Assembly: GCA_029215795.1 (NCBI GenBank)
Contig: JARDYH010000004.1
Location: 213,692,517-213,756,516 of the forward strand
Direction: 5' to 3'
Origin: Anniella stebbinsi
Lineage: Eukaryota > Chordata > Lepidosauria > Squamata > Anniellidae
Length of the DNA stretch: 64,000 nucleotides
The notes below the pieces were generated by a model, which did not search any database, was not told the origin of the DNA, and saw only the letters and a program-made list of their open reading frames with translations. Made by a program: the position numbers and the translations under genes. Shown piece after piece: positions 11,605 through 22,929 of this stretch (position 1 is the first letter of the stretch; the number at the start of each line of letters is the position of its first letter).

Positions 11605-12079
11605 TAGGGTGACCATATGCAAAGGAGGACAGGGCTCCTGTATCTTTAACAGTGGCATAAAAAAGGGAATTTCAGCAAATGTCATTTGTATGCATGCAGC
11701 AGCTGAGGGAATTCCCTCTTCATCACAACAGTTAAAGCTGCAGGAGCCCTGCCCTCTTTTGTAACTGGTCAAGAGGGCAGGGCTCCTGCAGCTTTAACTG
11801 TTGTGATGAAGAGGGAATTTCACCAGGGCCAGATTTGCACCAAGCAGGATATAGTGGTATATGGTATGTTTCAATGGGCCCCAACAGTTGTCAGTGCACT
11901 TCAATGCCACTATAAAGCAGTAGTGTGGCTCCTGCCTTTTATATGCCGCTTTCATACCGCTATATCCTGCTTGGTGTGGATCTGGCCCAGGTGCTGCATG
12001 CATACAAATGGAAATTCCCTCTTCTATGCAACTGTTAAAGATACAAGAGCCCTGTCCTCCTTTCCATATGGTCACCCTA
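11605..12079. mobile_element. Foldback hAT-like element, subfamily A, with nested insertion
   Basis: TIRs are TAGGGTGACCATATG and CATATGGTCACCCTA. The two halves are inverted copies of each other: 'cttcatcacaacagttaaag' on the left mirrors 'ctttaactgttgtgatgaag' on the right, so the element can fold into one long hairpin. A second palindromic element is inserted at 11,827-11,987. No coding capacity. I see no TSD for this copy (aaataagg against tttaaatg), so one flank may be altered. Confidence 0.8.
11827..11987. mobile_element. GGCCAGAT palindromic MITE nested in the foldback
   Basis: Begins GGCCAGATTTGCACCAAGCA and ends with the inverse TGGTGTGGATCTGGCC. It is flanked by a 3-bp duplication CAG (11,824-11,826 and 11,988-11,990), which restores the uninterrupted host sequence 'caccaggtgctg'. 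A 3-bp TSD and GG-start fit PIF/Harbinger, by inference. It is younger than the host foldback. Confidence 0.8.
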
Positions 12080-12285
12080 TTTAAATGCATTTTGTGCGCA
12101 CTAAAAATGTTTTATTACATTTCTGAATGTAGCGTCAGTTTGGACTGATGATGATGGCCCCCTCAGTGATACATGAACCAGACACAAACTGTAAAATGTG
12201 GGGAGTCAAAGACTGCCAGAAAGAGTATAACTCTCCACCCAAACTCCAAATTCTGAGTGAAACACTTGCCTGAACCACGCTTTTC

Positions 12286-12330
12286 AAAAAAAAAAAAAAA
12301 AAAAAAAGTGGGTGGGTGGGTGGGTGGGGG
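12286..12330. repeat. A-run followed by (GTGG)n
   Basis: Twenty-two A residues run into a GGGT/GTGG repeat. A poly-A next to a tetranucleotide could mark an old retroposon end, but I see no retroposon body. Confidence 0.85.
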
Positions 12331-12893
12331 AGGAGCTCCCAACATGACAAGATGGTTCTCTGCAACATGACAGTGAACCCTGTTGGGTACCACACGTGCA
12401 AAGGGGGAGCTCACACGACCTTCTCTCACATTCACGAAGGTGAGAGGGAGAAGCAAGACTGGACCCACTGATGGCTGCATGGTCACCGTCCATGTGAAAG
12501 GGTCGTACCCACATACTGATGTACGTGTGCAGGGCTCTTCCGTGAGCATGTGTTTGAAATCCTGACTGTCCCAGGATTTCCCTCGAGCACACGCCTTGCC
12601 CCTTCGCAGTGATGTAAACACACAGCCAACTGGGGCATGGCCAGTAACCACTTTGGAGCCGGCACCTACTCTTCCTTAACATGTTTGGGAAGGTGTAAGG
12701 GACCGTGTGAGCCCCCAACTTCCCCCATGGATTTTCAACACTCCATAACTGCAACAAGTGCCAACTCAAGGTTCAGAGAGGCCTTGAACAATATGTCCCT
12801 CTTTGAGGGGGTCACTTCTCCTTTTTGTTATTGCTGACCCTGCCCGCCCATCGTTTTCTTTTCTAGGCCCAATCTGCACTGCTGCCCAATTTC

Positions 12894-12934
<41 letters not shown>
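12894..12934. repeat. (GA)n microsatellite
   Basis: About twenty GA units with one interruption. Purine-rich tract with no wider context. Confidence 0.9.
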
Positions 12935-12936
<2 letters not shown>

Positions 12937-13214
12937 GCTGCTTCTTCTTCCTCGCACTTTTCACCCATGCAGAGTTGACAACTGGACAGGCAGCAACAGC
13001 CAGGAGAATCAGCAGTAGGGCCAGAGGAAGCCAGGCCTTTTGCTGAAGCCTGGGGAGGGTGCCGCACGGTATGTCCTCCTTTTTGGTGATTCACATCACC
13101 AAAAAGTGGATGAAAGAGGACACCGATTTGTATAAAATGTGCCCATGCTACTTTACACAGATATATGCAAATGTAGAAGAAGTTACTATAATTGGAATAA
13201 AAATACAATATGTC

Positions 13215-13404
13215 CAGTGGAGGCTGGTGGCTCTGATTTCAGTGGTTTCAGTCAGAACCAGCAAGAATTCTGAAGGAGCTTTCCAAAGTGCTGAACCCAA
13301 ATACTCCAAATGTGTTCAGCACCATGGATAGCTCCTTTAGAGCACTAGCTGAAAACCAGAATGGATTCATAGCCCCACCATAACCAGAGCCACCGCCTCC
13401 ACTG
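13215..13404. mobile_element. hAT-like MITE, CAGTGGAGGC ends
   Basis: TIRs CAGTGGAGGCTGGTGGCTCTG and CAGAGCCACCGCCTCCACTG are inverted, with one mismatch and one offset. Flanks are AATATGTC and AATACATC. Both derive from AATACGTC by CpG decay on opposite strands, giving an 8-bp TSD typical of hAT. 190 bp, non-autonomous. The interior includes the mirrored words 'gaaggagctttcc' and 'gatagctccttt'. Confidence 0.75.
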
Positions 13405-14404
13405 AATACATCTGGCCATAGTAATCGAGACTGTGCCCTGCTCATTCTGCTGCCAAGCTGCTGTTCTGCATAACTTGGGTTTGGACTGGACAAGTCCTTC
13501 CAATAAAGGACGCCTTCAAAATAAACTTCTCCTCTGACAGCCCTTCAAAGAGAGGACTGTCCTCTGTAAATGGGGACACCTGGCCATCCTAGGTTTTATG
13601 GGCTTGGTAAGTGCCTGACAATACTAACTCCTGGTACCACCCCTGATTGCAACATGAAGTGATGGCTTCCAAGGAGATAAAATGGCTATCACAAAGCAAA
13701 CACCATGAGTTTTCCTAACAACTTGCTCTCCTGAACCATAACCCTTTCCAAAGGCAGAAAAATCCACATATTCATTTCTGGGTGATAAAAATTCCCAAAG
13801 GACAAAGTATTAAGCAATGGCATTCATATTCACACAGAACAGTAATCCAGGATCCCAGAGAATCCCAGCTTATCGTGAATGAGCTCCAGTAGCATGAATG
13901 GCTAAACAATGCACAGCATGTTCTCCAAATCTGGAATCTTGGCTTGCTGCTCCCAAATAAGCCAGGATTCAAAAGCCAAGAACAAACCCTGGATCGCAAT
14001 CCTGACTTGTAAAGGGCACAACAAGCTAGGGTCCTGGGGGCAAATCCAGCCTTCAGGGGTTCCCCAGATGGCCACACACATCCTTCCCCCCCTCCCAACC
14101 ACTGACCATTCAATAGACCCCCCGGCTTTTCTGCAGTTTCTTCACCATTCCAGAAGGTTGAAATTGCTCTCCTAAGGCTTAATTACTGGCAATCAGAGCT
14201 TAAAGCTGCATTTTCCTAGTATTTTTTGCCCTGCCTCTTTTGCTTTTAGATGCTTGCACTTAGGGGGACGAACTGATCAGGAACAAATGGGCTTGTTCAT
14301 GGCAAGCCAGGATTCGGCCTACCATTCTGTTAAAGGATAGCCAATATAAGCTTCGTAGGGCAGAGACCCGCTTTATCTGTTATATTACTCTGTGACATGC
14401 TACG

Positions 14405-14790
14405 TATATGGGTGGTGTTAGGGCCAGCTCCAGGTCTTTGAGGGCCTTGGGCAAGACATCCTCAATGTCCCCCCTCCCTTGGTGAGTCTACCTACTCACC
14501 GCCATTGCCCCCAACTGCTATTGCTCTTTCTTATGACTGCTACCAAGTGATACCAGCGAAGAAGTAGGCTGCGGCATCTTCTGCTCCTCCTTCTCACCAC
14601 CACTATTTTCTGGATTAGGTAGGTGAACAAGCAGGTTGCAATGGTGAAGATGAGGAACAAGTCCAGGGGGCTCTTGTAAGTTGGCCCCAGCAGGTGGGCC
14701 ATCAGCAGGTGCCCAACCATGCCTACCTTTGATACTGGCCCCCGTATAATATAAACAATATGAACACACAGCATTTTCCTTCTGAATCAG
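14405..14790 (+). repeat. Unclassified dispersed repeat X, copy 1
   Basis: Shares ordered words with 55,090-55,870: 'ttgggcaaga', 'cctcaatg', 'ccctccctt', 'gcatcttctgctcctccttc', 'gtgaacaagcagg', 'ttgcaatggtgaag', 'ccagggggctcttgt', 'ccaaccatgc' or 'cccagccatgc'. This copy is uninterrupted where the other carries an insertion. Short frames on either strand are not conserved. Confidence 0.65.
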
Positions 14791-14929
14791 CTTCTAGCCT
14801 CACCAGCAAATGGCATTTCAGCCAGACTTTGACAACTTCTTCTTGGAAAAAGATTGCTAATATGCATTTGGGGATAAGGTGATGAGATTTGGTTATTGTC
14901 TCCATCTTAAGGAGCATCAAACTCTAGAG

Positions 14930-15848
14930 CAAAGAAGAAGAAAAAGCCTAGATATTTACAAATAATTGACATGTTATTGTGTGTACTGAGTTCCATTTAT
15001 TCTAACAATTCTTACAGGGCTGCTTATTCAGTTGTCCTCCATCTAAATTAATTTCGCTTTTTTTAAAAAAAAACTGCATAATGCAGACAGGGAGATTTTA
15101 ATGTAGATATTTTTACAATTTCTCCTTCGCTTTTCCCCCCCAGGATGTCCTCCTAGCGTATGCTGTGACACTTCCCTATCTCAGCTACAAGTCTCTTTCT
15201 TTTTCATACCCAATCCTCCGGCTTTATTATGAACTGACTATCATGTGTAGGACAGATGATGGCTCTGATAAAGGCAATAGCCTCCTACATAAAGGACAAG
15301 TATTTCGTTACAATCCAGAAGGGAAATCTCACTAGACTCGCCACTCATATGGAGCATGCAAGTTCGTCGAATCTGAGCAATACACCCTGACATGTAGCAC
15401 GCCAGGCAAGGGGAAAGCAATACATATGCATGCTTAGTGAATTGCTAAGCTGTTATTTATTCAATTGTGTGTATCATATACATCTATAGCTTCCATTACC
15501 CCAGCATTACAGGCAGGCCCTTGCTGGTGTATATATGGATGAAATCGGCCAAATGCAAACCATACCGTGCGTACGACTTCTAAGTGCTTATGCATGCTGC
15601 ATTTCACCCGTCGTGTCTCAAAGCCAGGAAAGCAAAAGAACACGCTAAAAACAGAATCAAGCGCGTCTCAATGACAGTTCTATATGAAGCAAAGCACAGG
15701 TTATCATCACTGTGGAAAATGAAAATATATCCAATCCCAGCCAACCCCAAACTCCAGAATATCAAAAAGCAACTTCAGCATGACTGTTCAGGGGCCGGTG
15801 TGCTAGTGCTGGAATACCCGAACTGTCGGGGTAGCTTGGATGCATTCC
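14930..15848. other. Unique-looking non-coding sequence
   Basis: No repeat family recognised. The plus frame 15,584-15,913 runs into an L2-type tail and has no domain signature. Some CpG-containing words (15,590-15,670) may be conserved non-coding sequence, but nothing decisive is visible. Confidence 0.35.
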
Positions 15849-15935
15849 TGACCGCTACTGCAGGATGTTTTTTTCAAAAACTTCTTCCATGGTGGAAGAA
15901 AGGTGGGATATAAATATATTAAATAAATAAATGCA
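15849..15935 (+). mobile_element. LINE/SINE tail fragment
   Basis: 'tggtggaagaaaggtggga' followed by 'tataaatatatt' and (AAAT)n is the shared 3' hairpin and tail of squamate L2 or tail-sharing SINEs. Only the tail is present. Confidence 0.6.
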
Positions 15936-15959
15936 AGGTGAGGAAGCCATCTGTTGTGC

Positions 15960-17270
15960 AGGATTATTTTATACATTGCTTTGTTTATTTTAGGAGGTTA
16001 TACCCTGCTCTTTGATATAAAATATTACTGGCATGGCTCACAATGTCAACAATAAAGCAATAGTTTCAATAAAATAAAACAACAATAAAAACCAGAGTAA
16101 AACAGCAGTATTGTAGCATAAAGCAATTTGATAAGACGTTTGATCATATTAAAAAGCCTGGGGAAATAAAATAAAATGAAAATAAAATGAAAAAGCCTTT
16201 GGCTGGTATCAAAATGACATTGCAACAGGTCGTATAGAAGGAACAAAACAACCAAGGAAACCTTTTCTCTTGATGTCACCTGGCTCAACTCGAAGAGTAG
16301 AGAACCTGTTGGACGAAGGCTTCCAAGTATGACCAGAACACACAGTTAGGCTCAGGTTGCAGTTAGTGATCCTTCAAGTATCCTACTCCAACCTATGTAG
16401 GGCTTTAGTAGTAAGCACCAGCACTCTGAAATGAGCAAAGAGCCAGTGGAGCTGATTAAGCACTGGTAAAAATATGTTCCCATCAGCCAATCCATGTTAG
16501 CAGCCTAGCAGCTGTATTCTATGTAACTGCAGTTTTTGGCAGTGCTACATACAATGCATGTATCTAATCTGACCTGGAGGTCAGCAGGGCATGAATAACC
16601 ATGGACAGGTTATCTGTGTCTAGGAAAGGTCATAGTTGGCACATCTGCTTTGTGTCACAGAGACCCACTTGGGCTTCCAGCAAAAAGCTGGATCTGAAGA
16701 CCCCAAAAGTCCAGATTAGATTCTTTAGGGAGAGTGCAAATCCATTCAGAACAGGTTGAATACCATATCCCTGACCAAATAAACCACTTATCAGCAGTAT
16801 CTCCATATTATCTTGATTGAGTTTGTTTATTAGCCCACATTCAGTCCATTACTACTCCCAGACACTGATTTAGTAACTCTATTGCCTCACCTGAATCCAA
16901 AATAAAGGAGAGGTAGAGCTGGGTGTCACCTGTATACTGATGACACCTCACTTCAAATCCCTGGATGCCCTCACTCAATGGTTTCATGCAGGTATGGAAG
17001 ATCATGGCAGACAAGATGGAAACTGGAATGTCATAGCATAAATGAGACAGTGGCAAGCACCAACACAACCAGGGAAACACAGTTTCCCCAACCCCCAACC
17101 CAGAGATCCTGTTCAGAGAAGGATACCATGGTTGGTGGTGCTGAAGGTCACAGAGAGGTACAAGACAATCAGCAGGCCATACTCCCTTGCCCCTCTCCTG
17201 GCACAGATCATCCATCAGGACAAGCAAGGCAATTTCTGTGCCAAAAGCAGAACTGAAATTAGAGTGACCT
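15960..17270 (-). mobile_element. L2-type LINE with RT region, antisense
   Basis: On the minus strand 17,270 to 16,841 reads as L2 RT: FGTEIALLVLMDDLCQ, MIFHTCMKPLSEGI, then RCHQYTGDTQLYLSF and SGEAIELLNQCL. The expected YADD catalytic box is YTGD, so the RT is dead. Below 16,840 the C-terminal part continues with several stops (ALYVALP near 16,545, NTAARLL near 16,495), and an AT-rich 3' end reaches about 15,960. The upstream part of the same L2 resumes at 17,640 beyond an inserted segment. Confidence 0.8.
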
Positions 17271-17271
17271 A

Positions 17272-17435
17272 GTTCATACAACACAACTAGGCTGGTGGGT
17301 TGTTGTGTTGTGTGAACCCAGCATAGTTCTGCAGAGTGGATTATTTTTCACAAACAAGCCATGCTGAGAACCAATGGCTTGTTTTAGGAATACTGATACC
17401 CATGGTAGCTTGTTGTTTTGTCTGAACCCAGCAGG
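17272..17435. mobile_element. MITE inserted in the antisense L2
   Basis: 'ttcatacaacacaactag' at the left, 'gttgtgttgtgtgaaccc' in the middle and 'gttttgtctgaacccagc' at the right give an inverted-end arrangement of the 'GTTCANACAACACGC' type seen at 30,090 and 37,942. L2 RT sequence lies on both sides at larger scale, so it probably interrupts the L2. Exact ends unclear. Confidence 0.5.
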
Positions 17436-17639
17436 GTGACTTCGTCATGGGTTGTCAGGAATGGCTACAAAGCTGGCAAAACTGCAAAAACTGAGGTAGG
17501 AACCAAAGAAATGAATAGTTCTGCCGCAAAGGTGCCAGGTAATGAGGAGGAAATAAGCTACAGCACGCCTGATCATCTGTCAGGTTAGCAGGTGAACAAC
17601 CAACCCTCAGTGGCTTATTCATAGGGTGGCTGAGCATGA

Positions 17640-17960
17640 TGTTCAAACACTCCAACTGAAAAAGATCTAGATAACCACTCTCCAAAAGCAAATGGAGTTA
17701 TATAATAGCCACCTGCTCAAGTGCAATGCCCAGGAAGGGAATATTTGTGATGGGTCAGTAATGATTACAGTACAACTTTTCCAAGAGCAGTCTCACAACA
17801 TCCTCCCTCAAGGCAACCAGGACTGATCACTCCAAAAGGAAGCATTTACCATCTCCTTGGCCCAGGATAACATTCTCATTTCATTCAGAGATCCTGGGAA
17901 AGTCAGGTGAGGTAGCCCGGCATCGCCCACACTTTCCTGGACCTCGCTGGGCATCCCTCG
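17640..17960 (-). mobile_element. Upstream part of the antisense L2
   Basis: 'gatctagataaccactc', 'cccaggaagggaata', 'tgggtcagtaatgatta' and 'ctccctcaaggcaaccagg' correspond to the L2 segment N-terminal to the RT core (the region around NYRPISN and FLGKVLE in intact copies). The frame is broken repeatedly. I place it as the continuation of 15,960-17,270. Confidence 0.6.
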
Positions 17961-18370
17961 GCAAAATGAAACATAAGCCCTGTTCAGGCATTACAGAAGT
18001 GAAGGGGCAAAACAAGTAGAAACGGGCCACAGTTTGGGTTCCACCCTACTTATTACACAACTGGTGTCAGCTTCCCCATGTTCTTGTGTACCTTCTACAG
18101 TGGGAAGCGCTTCTCTACTTGTGGAGTCTCCCCATACAATTAAGAGCACTGAACCCCCCAGGCTTCTTAACTGTGTGGAGAGACTCCACAATGAGTTCTT
18201 CTAGAACATGCTTAGAGGTTACTTAACCTTAGGAACTGTATTTTGATATTGTAAGTAGCATTTAAACCAATTAAATAATAATAACAACATGTGATGACAG
18301 AGCGATCTAAAGGCACAGCACCTCAGTCCTTTTCTACTTCTGCCTTTCTGTCACAGCAGCAATGCCAGAC

Positions 18371-18653
18371 CAGGGCTACGCACAGGGGCCTGCCCTACTG
18401 TGAGGCAGAATGGCGCAGACACCTCAGGCAGCAGATTTAAGTACCATGAAAGGGCAGCAAATTGTTAACTATTTACTTTGCTTTTTCTTTTATTTCTACC
18501 ACCAGGAGTGGGGAGAGGTGCAAATGGGATTTTCTGCCTCATTTACGAAAATAACTTGGCTGGCTTTGGATACTATGCATTTTACTTAGGTAGGTGGGTG
18601 AGGTGTCATTTGCTGCTCTGCCTCAGGCAGCAAAATGTCTTGGGCCATCCCTG
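18371..18653. mobile_element. hAT-like element with CAGGG ends
   Basis: Starts CAGGGCTACGCAC and ends with GGCCATCCCTG, whose inverse starts CAGGGATGGCC. CAGGG is a common hAT terminus. The interior has 'cacctcaggcagcagatt' facing 'ctgcctcaggcagcaaaat'. The flanking octamers (tgccagac, gctatgca) do not match, so there is no TSD support. Confidence 0.5.
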
Positions 18654-18860
18654 GCTATGCAAACACACTCACCAAATCTTCTGTAGCACATGGGGGGATC
18701 TGAAACCAGAAAAGTGAGGGGCAAAGACTGGATGCAGGTGGATAGAGAATACTTGCCAAGGGATTCTGGGGAGGCTCTTTCAGTCTGTAGTCTCCCTTCC
18801 TTCCACTTGAGGCATCCTGATGTCCTCTTGCCCAAAGCCCTTCAATATTGTCCTGATAGA

Positions 18861-19024
18861 CATAGGGACATATGAAGCTGCTTTGTACTGAGTCAGACCA
18901 CTGGTCCATCTAGCCCAATAAGGTCAACAATGACTGGCAATGGCTCTCCAGGATTTCAGGTAGGGAATCCAAACTCAGACTTTCTGGATGCAAAGCATGC
19001 ACTCTTCCACTGAGCTATGGCCCC
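18861..19024 (-). mobile_element. tRNA-Ala-headed squamate SINE, antisense
   Basis: 'gaagctgctttgtactgag', 'ccactggtccatctagccc' and 'ctccaggatttcagg' lead to 'gatgcaaagcatgcact' and 'ccactgagctatggcccc'. On the minus strand this head reads GGGGCCATAGCTCAGTGG, a tRNA-Ala-like A-box. The B-box is decayed. Confidence 0.75.
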
Positions 19025-19469
19025 TTTCCTCCACTGTGCCATGATCCTTTCTTCTGCTGGTAAGCATTTGGTTATTATAGATAATAACAACCTCAAGGCT
19101 GTGCCTGAAACAACAAAGCCCAGTCTTCATAATTTGTTTTTACTGCAGCAGAACCAGGAGAACCCTGGTAATGGTAAATTAGCAACAAAGGCAAAGTGGA
19201 TCAAAAAGGAACAACCTGCAGGCCAGGTTAGGGTGACAAAGAAGCTCATAGGAGGAAAACAAAGGAAATAGAAGGTCTAGAGACTGAAGTCTAGGCCTCT
19301 ATGAGAGTAGAGCAGAACATTCCATTCCCACCACCACAACTTTTTTGCCAAGGGCTCCAAAGCAAGTATATCAGCATTCTTCAGTAAACAGTGCACTAGC
19401 ATGCATTCATATCTCAGCCGGGTTGTTGTCTCTCAATCACAGTTTTGTGCAACTTCAGTGGCAAAATTG

Positions 19470-19640
19470 CACCATCTTTTTTATCATTCGTTTATACAAC
19501 TCTATGAGGCAAGTGGAAATTATTCCCATTTTACAGATGGAAGAAGCAACACTGAGAGTACTCAGCTCAGACGCAGAGCGGAATAGAGACAAGAATTCAT
19601 AACCATATCAGATCTGATATTCTGTCCGTTGGGTTATCCA
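19470..19640 (-). mobile_element. MIR-like CORE-SINE relic, antisense
   Basis: 'tctatgaggcaagtggaaa', 'ttattcccattttacagatg' and 'cagacgcagagcggaata', ending 'ttgggttatccacgc', follow the antisense MIR pattern. MIR is an ancient amniote family, so strong divergence is expected. Confidence 0.65.
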
Positions 19641-21569
19641 CGCTTTCATATTCTCACCTAGCATGCATTCAGGATTAATCCTAAACTACAGCCTACAACA
19701 GATCAATTACCATTTTGATCTGTATTTACTGATTTCATGCAGGTTGAAGTAGCTCTCAGGTCTCCCAATACTGGAGCAATTCAATGATTTCGCTGTGTAT
19801 AAATCTACCTGTTTATCCCTTCATGGGCTTGGACAGATGACTTATATTGTGTAATAAACCAAATTCTCCACTCTGGGGAAGAGGATCACTTGTGATTATA
19901 CTTTCTGCATATGGTCATGAATGCATGTCAGTGTGACTTCAGAATACGTAGGGTGGGTGGGTGTGTTCATTTCAGGTCTGCAATTCAGTTTTGGAATATT
20001 GCTCCACAGCTCTGTCTCTTTTTGAACCGGTTCTGCAGTTGCATTGGAAACAAATGAAACAGACAATATATAAAGAAGAACCCTTCAGAGAGGAGATAGT
20101 GAGGACTAGAAGCTTGATGTTCACACATTGACTGTGACACAAAGTGAAAGGCAGAAACTGAAAGGATTAGCATGATCATACAATGGGCCAGAAAAATGAG
20201 TTTAGCAGACATTTTTCAGGATGTTTTTGCCTAAGGCAAGAGCAAGGCTAACAAAGAAGAGGTCTCAGCAGTGCCGACAAGGTCACAAAGAAGAGTTTTA
20301 GCTGCAGGTAAAAGCAATGTCAGGCAGAGTCCATTCCATAAAGTGGAGAGTGCAGTGATTTTGTAATAACCGGCAGAGAAAGTGAATTATCCTAGCGCTC
20401 ACAGAATGTAGCAGGACTTTAATGTGTAAAAATCTAACACTGGAATTGGTTGAGGGTTAAAAGGTTTTGGAGCCACACCAGAATGACTGTTTCAAGCTTC
20501 CTGTAGCATTACACCTCACCCTCCTGACAAACTCAAGCTTAGCAGCTGAGAACTAAGTCAAACCCTTTCTGCAAAGGTATTTGACAGAAGCCCCTGCAAG
20601 GCATTTAGGAACGTTTCTGCAGCAATCCGGCCTACAGCATCCTCCAAGAATATAAAAACAATTCAAATCACAGATGTTCTCCAATGGAAAAGATGATTAG
20701 ATTTGCTATCATGACCCATTGGCCAACATCGTTCTACCCCCATAATTACAAATCCTGCAGCCCTGAAGTTTTTAATTGCATTTGTACTACAGAGACGTAA
20801 TTTCATATACCGCAAGGAGTTGTAAGGAGGACGGAATCCCTCCAAAACGATTCCGTGCGAAGTTATCTGCTGTCTAAGCTTTCCCAGGTCATTAATATTT
20901 CACTTTCATATAGCCCTGAACTGGTTTTGGAACATGCTTTCTTTTTTATCCCCTTTTTAAATATAAGGGAGAGGAAATGTTTGAAGTAACTGCTAGAAAA
21001 ACCTTTCCCAATCTGTCTCCCTTTCTCTCCCCCCCTTTCCTCCCTCCCTCACTTTCTCCACCTCTGTCTCTTGAGGATTTTAACACTTCAATTGTACAAC
21101 ATATACCAGAAAAAGGGGGGGGAACAAGCCTAGCTTTGAATCACCTCTTAAAAGGGAAGGTTTTCCAATTGTTTTGTAGTCACATTCTGCTGTGAAAATG
21201 ACGAAAAAGAAAATCAAGGAAAATAAGTGCGATTACTGCATGCTGTCAGGCTGAAAGGGGGAGCGTAGTCAATACAGCAGAATCTCAAATGTGCAAACAC
21301 TTCATGAATGGAAGCAGTTCGTAAGCCTGATATTTTGGCAGTTCCGAAATCTGTCCTCTCGCCCAATCCATTCCCTCCTTTCACATCCTCTGACAGCTTG
21401 GAACTTCATCTGGTCTCCTTAGAGCACTTGATCCCGTTTGTCTACACAAACGCACATCCTACCTCCCAATCTGTGGCCCATTTTACCAGCTCTCTGCTGT
21501 GACTTGTAGGGAAAACTGGATGCTCCTTTATACATGGCCAGACTATTCGTCTGACAGACTACTGTCAAC
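19641..21569. other. Unique-looking stretch with a possible conserved block
   Basis: No transposon recognised. 20,560-20,900 keeps several CpGs and mixed composition in an otherwise CpG-poor area, and could be a conserved non-coding element. Pyrimidine tracts are at 21,010-21,065. No exon signature. Confidence 0.35.
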
Positions 21570-21720
21570 TAGCTATGGTTGTCCAGGACCTCAGACAGAA
21601 GGCATCTTCATCATCTGGTACTACCTGCTCTTTTTTAGATGGGGGATGCCACAAATTGAGCATGAGACCTTCCACATGCAAAGCATGTGCTCTACTGCTG
21701 AGCTATGGTCCCTCCCTTCC
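21570..21720 (-). mobile_element. tRNA-Ala-headed SINE, head half, antisense
   Basis: 'ccaggacctcagacagaagg', 'tggtactacctgctc' and 'attgagcatgagaccttcc', ending 'gctctactgctgagctatgg', the reverse of the tRNA-Ala A-box. The 3' half of the SINE is missing or diverged. Confidence 0.65.
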
Positions 21721-22929
21721 CTTTGCTCCAAGATGCTTTCTGACCTACTGAGAAACACCCCCACACCATCTGATTCACTCAGGGGCTGATGTGGCAACAG
21801 TTACTGAATACTGAGCAGCGGAGTAATACAGCGAAGGAGAATTTGATAGATTAGTCATTTTGAATCTCCAGGCTTCATATCCTTGAGTTTCCAGCATGGT
21901 GAAATCTGTTCCACAAAAATGTTCAGTGGAATTTCACTCTCCTAGGAGAAAAGAAAAATGATCCCCTCAGCTAATCAGCAAGAAGTCTCTCCTTATGTTG
22001 TCGGGAAACTGTACAATAGCCAAAAGAGCAAAGCCCTTGTGGCTCTTCATACACTGATGCATTATGAGAAACCACTAGATCCTCATAAGCTTTCCCCTCG
22101 CAATTGCATATACAATTATCCCATCTCCTGCAACGTTCAGCTTTCTCCCATACTTCACGAAAAAGGCGTAGGTAAGCATCATAGTTCAGAGTGTGCAAAC
22201 GAACCATCCAGGATCGCCCGCGTCATCATCCGTCGACACTGTCTCCTCATTCAAATATGTTCTAGGAACTCCCTTCCTTGTACCACTCCTAAGCTCGCAT
22301 CATTTTAAAATAAATAAATAAAGCAGGATTTGAAAATAGGAATCAGACAAATGGAAACCTGGCTACACTTCCTCTGAAACACAACATCGGGTTGAAGCTC
22401 AGCAACACTCAAACTGCCCTGAGTCCTTCCTACCTGTGCAAAACACAGGTGTAAGCCACAGACAACACACAAGCCTGTCGTATTTATGGCACCAACCCTG
22501 CCCTACTTTCTTTGAATCCTTGTGCCTTTTTTTTGGATACAAAACTCTCCGCTGGCCTTTGTCTCCTGTGCAACATCTAGCAAACCATCAGCAAAAGAAA
22601 TAAATGCATATGACCCATACCCACCAACCCACCCCCATTGCCACCTGTGCCCCCAACCCTCTCTGTTGCACAGGCAGCGTTCTTTGGCAACCTGGTCAAG
22701 AGATATTTGTCAGTGCTGACTGGAGCGGTGGCCGGCAAGGGAGAGAGATGACAGTGTGTAAGGGGTGGGGGGAAGGGGGCCATGTGGCGAGGCCGGAGGG
22801 TCCACATGGCTTTCACACTTTCCCAGCTGCTGCAAAGCCCTTGCAGAGGGAGGAAAGCCCCTAGTCGGAACAGGCGGCTTCTCTCCTTGCCGAAATCCAC
22901 ATCCAATGAAGCCTTTGCACCTTACACGA
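21721..22929. other. Unique-looking sequence upstream of the CpG island
   Basis: No transposon recognised. CpG content rises from about 22,700 onward. Frames on either strand are proline-rich composition artefacts. Confidence 0.35.

Noticed and set aside
12163..12769. Two overlapping minus frames of about 160 codons
   Set aside because: Both run through the A-run and GTGG microsatellite, giving long Phe/His/Pro/Thr strings. Chance frames.
18990..19024. tRNA-Ala gene
   Set aside because: It is the tRNA-like head of an antisense SINE with a decayed B-box and SINE body attached; the same applies to 21,680-21,717 and 27,227-27,297.
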